A stretch of DNA of 6,269 bases from Burkholderiales bacterium (lineage in GTDB: Bacteria > Pseudomonadota > Gammaproteobacteria > Burkholderiales > Burkholderiaceae_C): NCBI GenBank assembly GCA_006227785.1, contig SBFU01000069.1, forward strand, positions 1-6,269, written 5' to 3'. Within the stretch, counting starts at the first letter, position 1, and the number at the start of each line of letters is the position of its first letter. Position numbers and translations under genes: made by a program. Under the pieces are notes generated by a model. The model made no database searches and had not been told where the DNA came from. It saw nothing but the letters and a program-made list of their open reading frames with translations. Of this stretch, positions 1 through 5,801 are shown piece by piece.

Positions 1-514
1 GGTTCATGCCCAGTTCGACCACCGCCATGCGGTGCTCGGGCCGCAGGCGCAACAGCGTCAGCGGCACCCCGATGTCGTTGTTGAAATTGCCCGCCGTTGC
101 CAGCGCCGCGTCGCCGCAGGCCGCCCGCAGGATGCTGGCCACCATCTGGGTCACCGTGGTCTTGCCATTGCTGCCGGTCACCGCCACGAGGGGGATGTTG
201 AACTGGCCGCGCCAGGCCTGACCCAGTGAGCCCAGGGCCAGCCGGGTATCGGGCACCTCGACACCGGGCAGCCCCGCCTTGGCCAGCCCCTGTTCGGCCA
301 CGGCCGCCAGGGCCCCTTGCTCTCGCGCCTGGGCCAGGAAAGTGTGGGCATCGAAGCGCTCGCCCCGCAAGGCCACGAACAGGTCGCCCGCCTGCAGGCT
401 GCGGGTGTCGGTGTGGACGCGCAGCAGGGACTCGGGCAGGTCCCCGACCACGCGTGCACCAGGCAAGCGCGCCAGCAACTGCGCCAGACCGTTCATGACC
501 GGGGTCGCGATCAT
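1..514 (-). CDS. murF: MurF, UDP-MurNAc-tripeptide--D-Ala-D-Ala ligase (N-terminal 171 residues; continues beyond window)
   Basis: Cytoplasmic ATP-dependent Mur ligase that adds the D-alanyl-D-alanine dipeptide to UDP-MurNAc-tripeptide, the last soluble step of peptidoglycan precursor synthesis. The reading frame is open from the ATG at 514 to the window edge, giving 171 residues of a family normally around 450-480, so the C-terminal part lies outside. Visible family marks are the substrate-binding N-terminal region with TDTRSLQAGDLFVAL (about 35-49), the ATP-binding P-loop TGSNGKTT (113-120), the NFNNDIGVPLTLL segment (143-155) and ELGMN (167-171), all typical of MurF rather than MurE, MurC or MurD. 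The start codon overlaps the murE stop by 4 nt (ATGA). A strong GGAGG lies 7 nt upstream, which favours this ATG over the in-frame ATG at residue 7. It is the distal visible gene of the dcw operon. Identity is close to certain; only its end is unseen. Confidence 0.96.
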   Translation of the reverse strand, partial: MIATPVMNGLAQLLARLPGARVVGDLPESLLRVHTDTRSLQAGDLFVALRGERFDAHTFLAQAREQGALAAVAEQGLAKAGLPGVEVPDTRLALGSLGQAWRGQFNIPLVAVTGSNGKTTVTQMVASILRAACGDAALATAGNFNNDIGVPLTLLRLRPEHRMAVVELGMN

Positions 515-2031
515 GTGGCGGCCTCCGTCTCGCAACGGCGCAACAGCGCGGCTCGCACCTCATCCCGGTCGGAGAACGGGCGACGAACCCCCTGAACCTC
601 CTGGTAGTCCTCGTGACCCTTGCCAGCCACCAGAACCACGTCGGCCACCTGGGCCCGGGCAGCGGCCAGGCCGATGGCACGGGCCCGATCGACCTCGAAC
701 GTCACCCGATCGGGATGGCGCAGGCCGTCGCGCATCTGATCCAGAATGGTCTGCGGGTCTTCGCTGCGCGGGTTGTCGCTCGTCAGCACCACCTGGTCGG
801 CCAGCGTCTCGGCAGCGGCGGCCATCTGGGGCCGCTTGCCCGGGTCGCGATCGCCGCCACACCCGATCACCACCCAAAGCCGACCGGCACGCCGGCGCGC
901 CAGCGGCTGCAAAGCCTGCAAAGCCTGCTGCAGGGCATCCGGCGTGTGGGCATAGTCCACCAGCACCAGGGGCTCCAGTCCGGAACCCCGCCCATGCACC
1001 GCCTCCATGCGGCCGGGCACCGGCCCCAGCAGATCGCAAGCGTTCACCGCCTCTTGCAGCGGCACGCCCAGCGCACGGGAGGCGGCCAGCACACCCAGCA
1101 GGTTGGACACGTTGTAGCGCCCCACCATCGGCAGGGTCAGCGGGTGATCCTGCCCATCCTCGCGCAGCGTCAGTTCGAAGCCCTCCGGGGTGATGGACAC
1201 CGAATGGGCCTGCAAGCGGGCCTGCGGGCAATCGATACCGACCGTCCAGACGTCCAGTCCCCGCGCCTGCACATGGGCCGCCAGCGCAGCGCCACGTGGA
1301 TCGTCGAGGTTGACCACCGCTGCCTGCAGGCCAGGCCAGTCAAACAAAACCTGCTTGGCCGCCCAGTAGCGCTCCATGTCCCCGTGGTAGTCGAGGTGAT
1401 CCTGTGTGAAATTGGTGAACACGCCAACGCGGATGCGGCAGCCGGTCAGGCGGTGTTCGACCAGGCCGATCGACGACGCCTCGATGGCGCAGGCGCGATC
1501 GCCTTCGTCCACAAACCGGCGCAGCTGACGCTGCAAGATCACCGGGTCGGGCGTGGTCAGGCCGGTGGGCGTCAGGGTGGCACCGGCTGCCGACGGACCG
1601 ACCGGAGGACGACCCATGCCCAGCGTGCCGATCACCGCACAGGGCCGACCAGCCGCACAGAGCAGCTGCGCCATCCACCAGGCGCTGGACGTCTTGCCAT
1701 TGGTGCCGGTGAACGCCACCATGTCGAGGGAGCCCGAGGGCTCACCATGGAAGTCCGATGCGATCAACCCGGTCAGCGACTTCAACCCGGAGACCACGGC
1801 AATCCGCTCGTCCTCCCATGACCATGCATCGACGCCCTCCTGCTCGACCAGCACCGCGGCGGCACCGGCGGCCAGCACATCGGCCACAAAACGACGCCCG
1901 TCGGTGGCGGCACCCGGCCAGGCAATGAAGGCGTCGCCAGGACGCACCCGTCGGCTGTCGACCTGCAGGGAGCCACTCACGCGCGCGCGCAACCAGGCGG
2001 TGATGTCCGGCAAGGACTGCAGGTGCCGCAT
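511..2031 (-). CDS. murE: MurE, UDP-MurNAc-L-Ala-D-Glu:meso-diaminopimelate ligase
   Basis: Cytoplasmic Mur ligase that adds the third stem-peptide residue to UDP-MurNAc-L-Ala-D-Glu, using ATP. At 506 residues it has the usual length. The N-terminal UDP-binding domain carries VDSRRVRPGDAFIA (24-37). The central ATPase has the P-loop GTNGKTS (109-115), the segment TTPDP (159-163), an EASS segment (184-187), TNFTQDHLDYHG (206-217) and YWAAKQVLF, whose Lys226 is the expected carbamylated lysine. The C-terminal domain has VDYAHTPDAL (358-367), GCGGDRDPGKRP (390-401) and DNPR (419-422). In characterised MurE proteins the DNPR motif marks meso-diaminopimelate rather than lysine specificity, fitting a Gram-negative host. 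The ATG shares one base with the ftsI stop (TGATG), with GGAGG (2046-2042) 10 nt upstream, so translation is probably coupled. The stop overlaps the murF start. Identity and start are both well supported. Confidence 0.97.
   Translation of the reverse strand: MRHLQSLPDITAWLRARVSGSLQVDSRRVRPGDAFIAWPGAATDGRRFVADVLAAGAAAVLVEQEGVDAWSWEDERIAVVSGLKSLTGLIASDFHGEPSGSLDMVAFTGTNGKTSSAWWMAQLLCAAGRPCAVIGTLGMGRPPVGPSAAGATLTPTGLTTPDPVILQRQLRRFVDEGDRACAIEASSIGLVEHRLTGCRIRVGVFTNFTQDHLDYHGDMERYWAAKQVLFDWPGLQAAVVNLDDPRGAALAAHVQARGLDVWTVGIDCPQARLQAHSVSITPEGFELTLREDGQDHPLTLPMVGRYNVSNLLGVLAASRALGVPLQEAVNACDLLGPVPGRMEAVHGRGSGLEPLVLVDYAHTPDALQQALQALQPLARRRAGRLWVVIGCGGDRDPGKRPQMAAAAETLADQVVLTSDNPRSEDPQTILDQMRDGLRHPDRVTFEVDRARAIGLAAARAQVADVVLVAGKGHEDYQEVQGVRRPFSDRDEVRAALLRRCETEAAT
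522..526 (-). promoter_or_regulatory. Strong ribosome binding site of murF
   Basis: A perfect GGAGG lies inside the 3' end of murE, 7 nt before the murF ATG at 514. It fixes the murF start at the ATGA overlap rather than at the in-frame ATG at 496, and provides for initiation in addition to coupling with murE. Confidence 0.7.
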
Positions 2032-3764
2032 CAGAACGATTCCTCCACCGGCGCGGTGACGATCTGCGGCTTGACGTCCATGTCGGGCTGCACACCCAGG
2101 ATGCGCAAGGCATGCTGGACGGTTTCGCTGAACACTGGCGCGGCCACGATGCCGCCGTAGTAATGGCCATTGCGCGGTTCGTCCAGCATGACCGCCACCA
2201 CGATACGCGGGGACTCGATAGGCGCCAGACCAACAAAGAAGCTTCGGTATTTGCGGTCGGCGTAGCCCTTGCCCTCCTGCTTGCGGGCCGTACCCGTCTT
2301 GCCACCGACCGAGTAGCCCATGGTCTGCGCCAGGGTGGCGGTGCCCCCCTCCCCAGTGGCCATGTGCAGCATCCGGCGAACCGAAACCGCGGTTTCCCGG
2401 CTGAACACCCGCACGCCAGCGACCGGCTCGTCGGTCTTGACCATGGTCAGCGGGATCAGTTCGCCGTCGCGCGCGAACACGGTGTAGGCCTGCGCCAGCT
2501 GGAACAGCGAAGCCGACACCCCATAGCCGTAACTCATGGTGGCGTGTTCGATCGGTCGCCAGGTCTTGTAAGGCCGCAGCCGGCCACTGACAGCCCCCGG
2601 GAAGGGCACCACCGGTTTCTGGCCGAACCCGGCCTGGGCATAGGTTTCCCAGAGATCGCGCGCCGGCATCTGCATCGCCAGCTTGACAGTTCCGACGTTG
2701 CTGGACTTCTGGATGACCTCATTGACCGTCAGCACCCCATGGTCGCGGTTGTCGCGAATCGTCGCGCCACCGATCGTCATGCGTCCGGGCGCCGTGGAGA
2801 TGGGGGACTGCGGCCTGACCAGGCCCTTTTCCAGCGCCAGGGCCGCGACGAAGGGCTTCATGGTCGAGCCCGGTTCGAAGCTGTCCGTCAGGATGCGGTT
2901 GCGCAACTGCTCACCGCTGAGGTTCTGGCGCCTGTTGGGGTTGTAGCTCGGGTAGTTCGCCAGGGCCAGTACCTCGCCGCTCTGGGTGTCGAGCACGATC
3001 ACGCTGCCGGCCCGGGCCTTGTGGGTGCTGATGGCCTCGCGCAGCTTCTGGTAGGCGAAGAACTGGATCTTGCTGTCGATGGACAGCTGCAGGTCAACAC
3101 CGTCCACGGGCGGCACCACCTCGCGCACGTCTTCCACCACCCGGCCAAGACGGTCCTTGATGACCCGGCGCGAACCGTCCCGGCCGGCCAGCCGCTTCTG
3201 GAACGCCAGTTCGATGCCCTCCTGCCCCCGGTCTTCGACATTGGTGAAGCCCACCACATGGGCTGCGGCGTCGGCTTCGGGGTATTGGCGCTTGTATTCG
3301 GGACGCTGGTAGATGCCCTTGATGCCCAGCGCCGCCACCTTGGTGGCCACCGGCTGGTCGACCTGGCGCTTGATCCAGACAAAGGTCTTGTCTTCGTTCG
3401 ACAGCCGCTGACGCAGCGTGCTCAGCGGCATTTCCAGCAGGCGGGCCAGATCGCGCAGCTTCGGGTCATCACGGGACACATCCTCCGGGATGGCCCAGAT
3501 GCTCTGCGCCACCACGCTGGAGGCCAGCATCAGGCCGTTGCGATCAAGAATCTGTCCGCGCTTGGCCGGCAGCGCCAGCGTGCGTGCGTACCGCACCTCG
3601 CCCTGCCGCTGGTAGAAGTCCTTGCCCACCACCTGCACATAGGCAGCTCGGCCGGCCAGCCCGGCAAAGGCCAGGGCCAGCATGGCCACGATGAACTTGC
3701 TGCGCCAGACCGGCGTCTTGCTGGCCAGCAGCGGGTTCGCGTGGTAGGTGATGCTGCGTGTCAT
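2031..3764 (-). CDS. ftsI: FtsI (PBP3), septal peptidoglycan D,D-transpeptidase
   Basis: Class B penicillin-binding protein that cross-links septal peptidoglycan in the periplasm, working with the FtsW glycosyltransferase and activated through FtsQLB/FtsN. The 577-residue length matches the family. A short basic cytoplasmic tail (1-22) is followed by one transmembrane helix (about 23-45), then the non-catalytic pedestal with KRGQILDRNG (68-77), and the transpeptidase domain (about 250-555). The three active-site motifs are intact: STMK with nucleophile Ser300 (300-303), SSN (354-356) and KTGT (489-492). It ends in QIVTAPVEESF. Whether this tail is trimmed, as in E. coli PBP3, cannot be told. 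The ATG overlaps the ftsL stop by 4 nt (ATGA), and GGGAG (3776-3772) sits 7 nt upstream. Its position between ftsL and murE is the canonical dcw order and separates it from the elongation PBP2, which usually neighbours mreD or rodA. Confidence 0.97.
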   Translation of the reverse strand: MTRSITYHANPLLASKTPVWRSKFIVAMLALAFAGLAGRAAYVQVVGKDFYQRQGEVRYARTLALPAKRGQILDRNGLMLASSVVAQSIWAIPEDVSRDDPKLRDLARLLEMPLSTLRQRLSNEDKTFVWIKRQVDQPVATKVAALGIKGIYQRPEYKRQYPEADAAAHVVGFTNVEDRGQEGIELAFQKRLAGRDGSRRVIKDRLGRVVEDVREVVPPVDGVDLQLSIDSKIQFFAYQKLREAISTHKARAGSVIVLDTQSGEVLALANYPSYNPNRRQNLSGEQLRNRILTDSFEPGSTMKPFVAALALEKGLVRPQSPISTAPGRMTIGGATIRDNRDHGVLTVNEVIQKSSNVGTVKLAMQMPARDLWETYAQAGFGQKPVVPFPGAVSGRLRPYKTWRPIEHATMSYGYGVSASLFQLAQAYTVFARDGELIPLTMVKTDEPVAGVRVFSRETAVSVRRMLHMATGEGGTATLAQTMGYSVGGKTGTARKQEGKGYADRKYRSFFVGLAPIESPRIVVAVMLDEPRNGHYYGGIVAAPVFSETVQHALRILGVQPDMDVKPQIVTAPVEESF

Positions 3765-4069
3765 GGACGCGCTCCCGCCGGGACCGTGGGGCCAGCGCTG
3801 GCTGAACCCGGCAGTTGGACATAGTGCGTGACGCCAGGTGTGACCGGACGCATCTGGAGCCGGCGCGTGGCCAGCAACTGGACACGCGAGGCGGCCGCCT
3901 CAGCCCGCTTGGCCACCTGCAACTGGTCGTGCTCGACCTCCAGCCGCCGGGCCTGTGACTGGGCGCGGTCCAGCGCGGTGTACAGGCGGCGTGACTCGTA
4001 CTGGGTGTGAACCAGGTAGAAGGCGCTGACCAGCACCGCAAGCAACAGGACCAGGTTCAGCCGGATCAT
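3761..4069 (-). CDS. ftsL: FtsL, divisome bitopic membrane protein
   Basis: Small single-pass inner-membrane protein of the FtsQLB complex, which recruits and activates the FtsW-FtsI septal synthase. The 102 residues begin with a very short cytoplasmic end (MIRLN), a transmembrane helix (about 4-20, rich in Leu/Val/Ala), then a charged periplasmic coiled-coil region (about 24-65) with leucines and tyrosines in rough heptad spacing ([14 protein letters not shown]). A conserved-looking betaproteobacterial block [14 protein letters not shown] (71-84) follows, and the tail is Pro/Gly/Ala-rich and low in complexity. The ATG overlaps the rsmH stop by 4 nt, and GGAGG (4080-4076) lies 6 nt upstream, supporting this start. 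FtsL is poorly conserved in sequence, so the call leans on length, topology and its position between rsmH and ftsI, all of which agree. Confidence 0.93.
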   Translation of the reverse strand: MIRLNLVLLLAVLVSAFYLVHTQYESRRLYTALDRAQSQARRLEVEHDQLQVAKRAEAAASRVQLLATRRLQMRPVTPGVTHYVQLPGSASAGPTVPAGARP

Positions 4070-5025
4070 GACCGCCCTCCCCTGTCACCGGCACCCGCAG
4101 GCAGCGCCACCGCCGTGCGCGTGGCCACCCGCATGACGGCACTGCGGGCACGCGGATTGACCTCGATCTCGTGTGCCGACGGCATGACGCGGTGCACATC
4201 CGCCAGCGCCATCGGTGCCGGCTCGGCAAAGGGAACCCGCCGGTCCACCACGGCCCGGGACTGGCTGGCCATGAACTGCTTGACCATGCGGTCTTCCAGC
4301 GAATGGAAACTGATCACCACCAGCCGTCCACCGGACCTGAGCAGGCTGAGACTGGCCTTCAGCGCTTGTTGCAGCTCTTCAAGCTCGGCGTTGATGAAAA
4401 TCCGAAGAGCCTGAAATGTGCGCGTTGCAGGGTCCTTGCCCGGCTCGCGGGTTTTGACCGCGCCAGCCACGACTTCGGCCAGCTCGCGGGTGGTTCGAAG
4501 AGGGCCCCGTTCCTGTCGGCGACGATCAATCGCCTTTGCAACCTGTGAAGCAAACCGTTCTTCGCCGTAGTCACGTATGACCTCCGTGAGGGTGGAGACA
4601 TCTGCCGTTTCAAGCCACTGCGCCACGCTCTGGCCACGCGTGGTGTCCATGCGCATGTCCAGCGGCCCGTCGTGGCGAAAAGAAAAACCCCTTTCGGGGT
4701 CGTCGATCTGGGGTGAGCTGACCCCCAGGTCCATCAGCACACCATCGACCGATCCGTCCTCCAGTTCGTCCAGATGGGCGAACCCCTGGTGACGGATCGA
4801 AAAGCGGTCATCGGCATGCTCAAGCGCGCGGGCAACGGCCACGGCCTCGGGATCCTTGTCGAAAGCGGTCAGACGCCCCTGTGGTCCCAGCCGCTGCAAG
4901 ATGGCCTGGCTGTGGCCTCCGCGGCCAAAGGTCGCATCCACATAGTGACCTTGCGGAGCGATCGCCAGCGCCTGCACCGCCTCGTCGAGCAGGACCGTCT
5001 GGTGATTCCACTGGACTTCCACCAC
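4066..5025 (-). CDS. rsmH: RsmH (MraW), 16S rRNA (cytosine1402-N4)-methyltransferase
   Basis: S-adenosylmethionine-dependent methyltransferase that modifies C1402 in the 16S rRNA decoding centre. From the GTG at 5025 the protein has 319 residues, the normal size. Motifs seen: [10 protein letters not shown] (8-17), the SAM-binding [10 protein letters not shown] (30-39), FDKDPEA (55-61), [11 protein letters not shown] (98-108), [17 protein letters not shown] (111-127), the [15 protein letters not shown] block (201-215) and ISFHSLEDR (238-246). There is no ATG at the family start. Two consecutive GTG codons (5025 and 5022) follow a GAGGG at 5035-5031 with spacings of 5 and 8 nt, so either may be used and the 318-residue form from 5022 is equally plausible. 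The frame stays open upstream to 5337, but that part lies inside mraZ in another frame and resembles no RsmH sequence. The stop overlaps ftsL by ATGA. Confidence 0.95.
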   Translation of the reverse strand: MVEVQWNHQTVLLDEAVQALAIAPQGHYVDATFGRGGHSQAILQRLGPQGRLTAFDKDPEAVAVARALEHADDRFSIRHQGFAHLDELEDGSVDGVLMDLGVSSPQIDDPERGFSFRHDGPLDMRMDTTRGQSVAQWLETADVSTLTEVIRDYGEERFASQVAKAIDRRRQERGPLRTTRELAEVVAGAVKTREPGKDPATRTFQALRIFINAELEELQQALKASLSLLRSGGRLVVISFHSLEDRMVKQFMASQSRAVVDRRVPFAEPAPMALADVHRVMPSAHEIEVNPRARSAVMRVATRTAVALPAGAGDRGGRS

Positions 5026-5030
5026 TGCGA

Positions 5031-5035
5031 CCCTC
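5031..5035 (-). promoter_or_regulatory. Ribosome binding site of rsmH overlapping the mraZ stop
   Basis: GAGGG overlaps the last two bases of the mraZ TGA stop and sits 5 nt before the first and 8 nt before the second of two tandem GTG codons. It excludes the long upstream extension of the rsmH frame and suggests that ribosomes ending mraZ reinitiate at rsmH. Confidence 0.65.
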
Positions 5036-5468
5036 AGAAGGAAAAGGCCTTGAGGACGTCGGGCATGGGCGCCTTCATCGTTTCGGCTTCCTTGGCGGCA
5101 TATACCTGCGTGTCCCACAGTTCCAGGTAGGAACCCATGCCCAGCAGCACCGCCTCTTTGGTGATGCGGGCGAAGTTGCGCAACTCGGGCGCGATCAGCA
5201 CACGCCCCGATGCGTCCATGTCCACCTCCATGGCGTTGCCCAGAAAGAAGCGCCGCCAGCCGATGCTGTCCATGGGCATGGCCGCGATTTCCTTTCGAAA
5301 CACCTCCCAGGCAGCCGGAGGGAATACCATCAGGCACCCGTCGGGGTGTTTGGTGATGGTCAGCTGCGCGCCGCCACCCGACACCGGACCCAGGGCGTCC
5401 CGATGCCGCGTCGGCACCGACAAACGCCCTTTGGCATCGAGATTGAGAGAGGAAGCGCCCTGGAACAC
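5034..5468 (-). CDS. mraZ: MraZ, transcriptional regulator of the dcw operon
   Basis: DNA-binding protein with two SpoVT/AbrB-like halves. In E. coli it represses its own operon by binding direct repeats at the mra promoter, and it forms ring-shaped oligomers. From the GTG at 5468 it has 144 residues beginning (V)[18 protein letters not shown], matching the usual MFQGA start of the family. Both diagnostic DxxxR motifs are present: DAKGR (11-15) and DASGR (85-89, in [14 protein letters not shown]). The C-terminus [10 protein letters not shown] is also family-like. The frame is open to another GTG at 5501, but that start would add 11 residues unlike the family, would sit inside the repeat array and close to the predicted transcription start, and has no well-placed Shine-Dalgarno. 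The 5468 GTG has a modest AGGG 9 nt upstream. It is the first gene of the operon, 8-11 bp before rsmH. Confidence 0.95.
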   Translation of the reverse strand: MFQGASSLNLDAKGRLSVPTRHRDALGPVSGGGAQLTITKHPDGCLMVFPPAAWEVFRKEIAAMPMDSIGWRRFFLGNAMEVDMDASGRVLIAPELRNFARITKEAVLLGMGSYLELWDTQVYAAKEAETMKAPMPDVLKAFSF

Positions 5469-5477
5469 CGTGATTGA

Positions 5478-5481
5478 CCCT
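5478..5481 (-). promoter_or_regulatory. Weak ribosome binding site of mraZ
   Basis: AGGG lies 9 nt before the GTG at 5468. It is modest, but better placed than anything before the alternative in-frame GTG at 5501, where the nearest GGGA is 14 nt away. Together with the FQGAS family start it decides the mraZ start. It directly abuts the last repeat of the putative operator. Confidence 0.5.
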
Positions 5482-5522
5482 GCTAAGCCACTTTTTGCCA
5501 CTTTATTGCACTATTTCCCACT
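5481..5522 (-). promoter_or_regulatory. Putative MraZ operator: four 10-bp-phased direct repeats
   Basis: Read on the minus strand, four consecutive decamers follow one another without a gap: TGGGAAATAG (5520-5511), TGCAATAAAG (5510-5501), TGGCAAAAAG (5500-5491) and TGGCTTAGCA (5490-5481). Each is preceded by AG, giving an AGTGG-like core repeated every 10 bp (second copy AGTGC) with A-rich spacers in the first three. E. coli MraZ is known to bind TGGGN repeats separated by 5 nt, also a 10-bp period, and mollicute MraZ binds AAAGTG-type repeats, so this array just upstream of mraZ fits an autoregulatory operator. It begins at the predicted -10 and covers the likely transcription start, consistent with repression by blocking RNA polymerase. 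The repeats are visible directly; binding is inferred. Confidence 0.8.
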
Positions 5523-5547
5523 GTAGCAGGAAATTCGGGTCTTGCAA
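5520..5547 (-). promoter_or_regulatory. Candidate sigma70 promoter of the mraZ operon (Pmra)
   Basis: On the minus strand a -35-like TTGCAA (5547-5542, 4 of 6 matches to TTGACA) and a -10-like TACAGT (5525-5520, 4 of 6 matches to TATAAT) are separated by 16 nt. Transcription would start near 5513, giving a leader of about 45 nt before the mraZ GTG. Overlap of the -10 with the first MraZ-like box supports this placement. An alternative -10, TATAAG (5574-5569), has a better hexamer but no recognisable -35. Confidence 0.55.
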
Positions 5548-5608
5548 GCGTTCGGGCGCCGAAAAATTCTTATAAATCAATCACTTAGCGGCCGATTCCG
5601 AGACGAAT

Positions 5609-5630
5609 TGACACACAAAATCGTGTGACA
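5609..5630. repeat. Imperfect palindrome upstream of the mra promoter
   Basis: TGACACAC (5609-5616) and GTGTGACA (5623-5630) are inverted repeats with 7 of 8 positions pairing and a 6-nt AAAATC spacer, in an AT-rich context about 60 bp upstream of the predicted -35. Its size resembles a dimeric regulator site. I cannot assign it to a known regulator: spacing and half-sites do not fit the CRP or FNR consensus. Confidence 0.35.
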
Positions 5631-5677
5631 GCAAGCACTTACCGTCACCACTGAAAGTACAGTCTCAAAATCGAAAC

Positions 5678-5692
5678 GGCCTGTATCAGGCC
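5678..5692 (-). terminator. Candidate intrinsic terminator downstream of hslU
   Basis: On the minus strand GGCCTG-ATA-CAGGCC forms a perfect 6-bp, GC-rich stem with a 3-nt loop, followed at once by a T-rich but interrupted tract (GTTTCGATTTT). It lies about 110 nt after the hslU stop and before the mra promoter. The imperfect T tract makes it a moderate-quality terminator. On the plus strand no T tract follows, so it would act only on hslU transcripts. Confidence 0.5.
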
Positions 5693-5731
5693 CAGGGAAT
5701 GGCGGTGTCGGGCACCGGCCAAGTGCGGCAT

Positions 5732-5746
5732 GCAGCGCCTCGCTGC
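5732..5746 (-). repeat. Short perfect inverted repeat in the hslU 3' untranslated region
   Basis: GCAGCG and CGCTGC pair perfectly around a 3-nt loop about 55 nt after the hslU stop. No T tract follows on either strand, so it is not an intrinsic terminator on its own. It could be a stability hairpin at the hslU mRNA 3' end or a chance palindrome in GC-rich sequence. Confidence 0.35.
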
Positions 5747-5801
5747 GGCCGTGACCCGCTGGACGCGTGGTCGGAACAAGCCTGTGGTGGCCGGCAGGCC
5801 G

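Larger units (their letters stand above)
5469..5801. other. Gene-free intergenic region between hslU and mraZ
   Basis: This 333-bp gap holds no credible gene on either strand. The half next to hslU (about 5671-5801) is GC-rich like the coding regions and contains short hairpins. The half next to mraZ (about 5482-5670) is clearly AT-richer and carries the promoter, the repeat array and an imperfect palindrome, as expected for a regulatory region. The only open frame of note across it starts inside hslU in a different frame and resembles nothing I recognise. Confidence 0.8.

Noticed and set aside
279..1193. 304-codon open frame on the plus strand, very Pro/Arg/Ala-rich
   Set aside because: Antisense to the murE-murF junction. 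The low-complexity composition comes from the GC-rich complementary strand and no domain is recognisable.
613..1821. 402-codon open frame on the plus strand
   Set aside because: Antisense to murE, with a composition (many His, Arg, Gln, Gly) and lack of motifs that mark a shadow of the murE codon pattern.
2112..3824. 570-codon open frame on the plus strand
   Set aside because: It lies fully antisense to ftsI and partly to ftsL, both with intact motifs. Its translation is rich in His, Arg, Gln and Gly with no recognisable domain, typical of a shadow frame in GC-rich DNA.
5026..5337. Upstream extension of the rsmH frame by about 104 codons
   Set aside because: It overlaps mraZ in another frame and shows no similarity to RsmH; the family start and a ribosome site lie at 5025/5022.
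5608..5636. Consensus-like TTGACA on the plus strand as a promoter pointing towards hslU
   Set aside because: No acceptable -10 hexamer follows at 16-18 nt, and transcription would run antisense into hslU with no plus-strand gene. The TTGACA is part of the imperfect palindrome.
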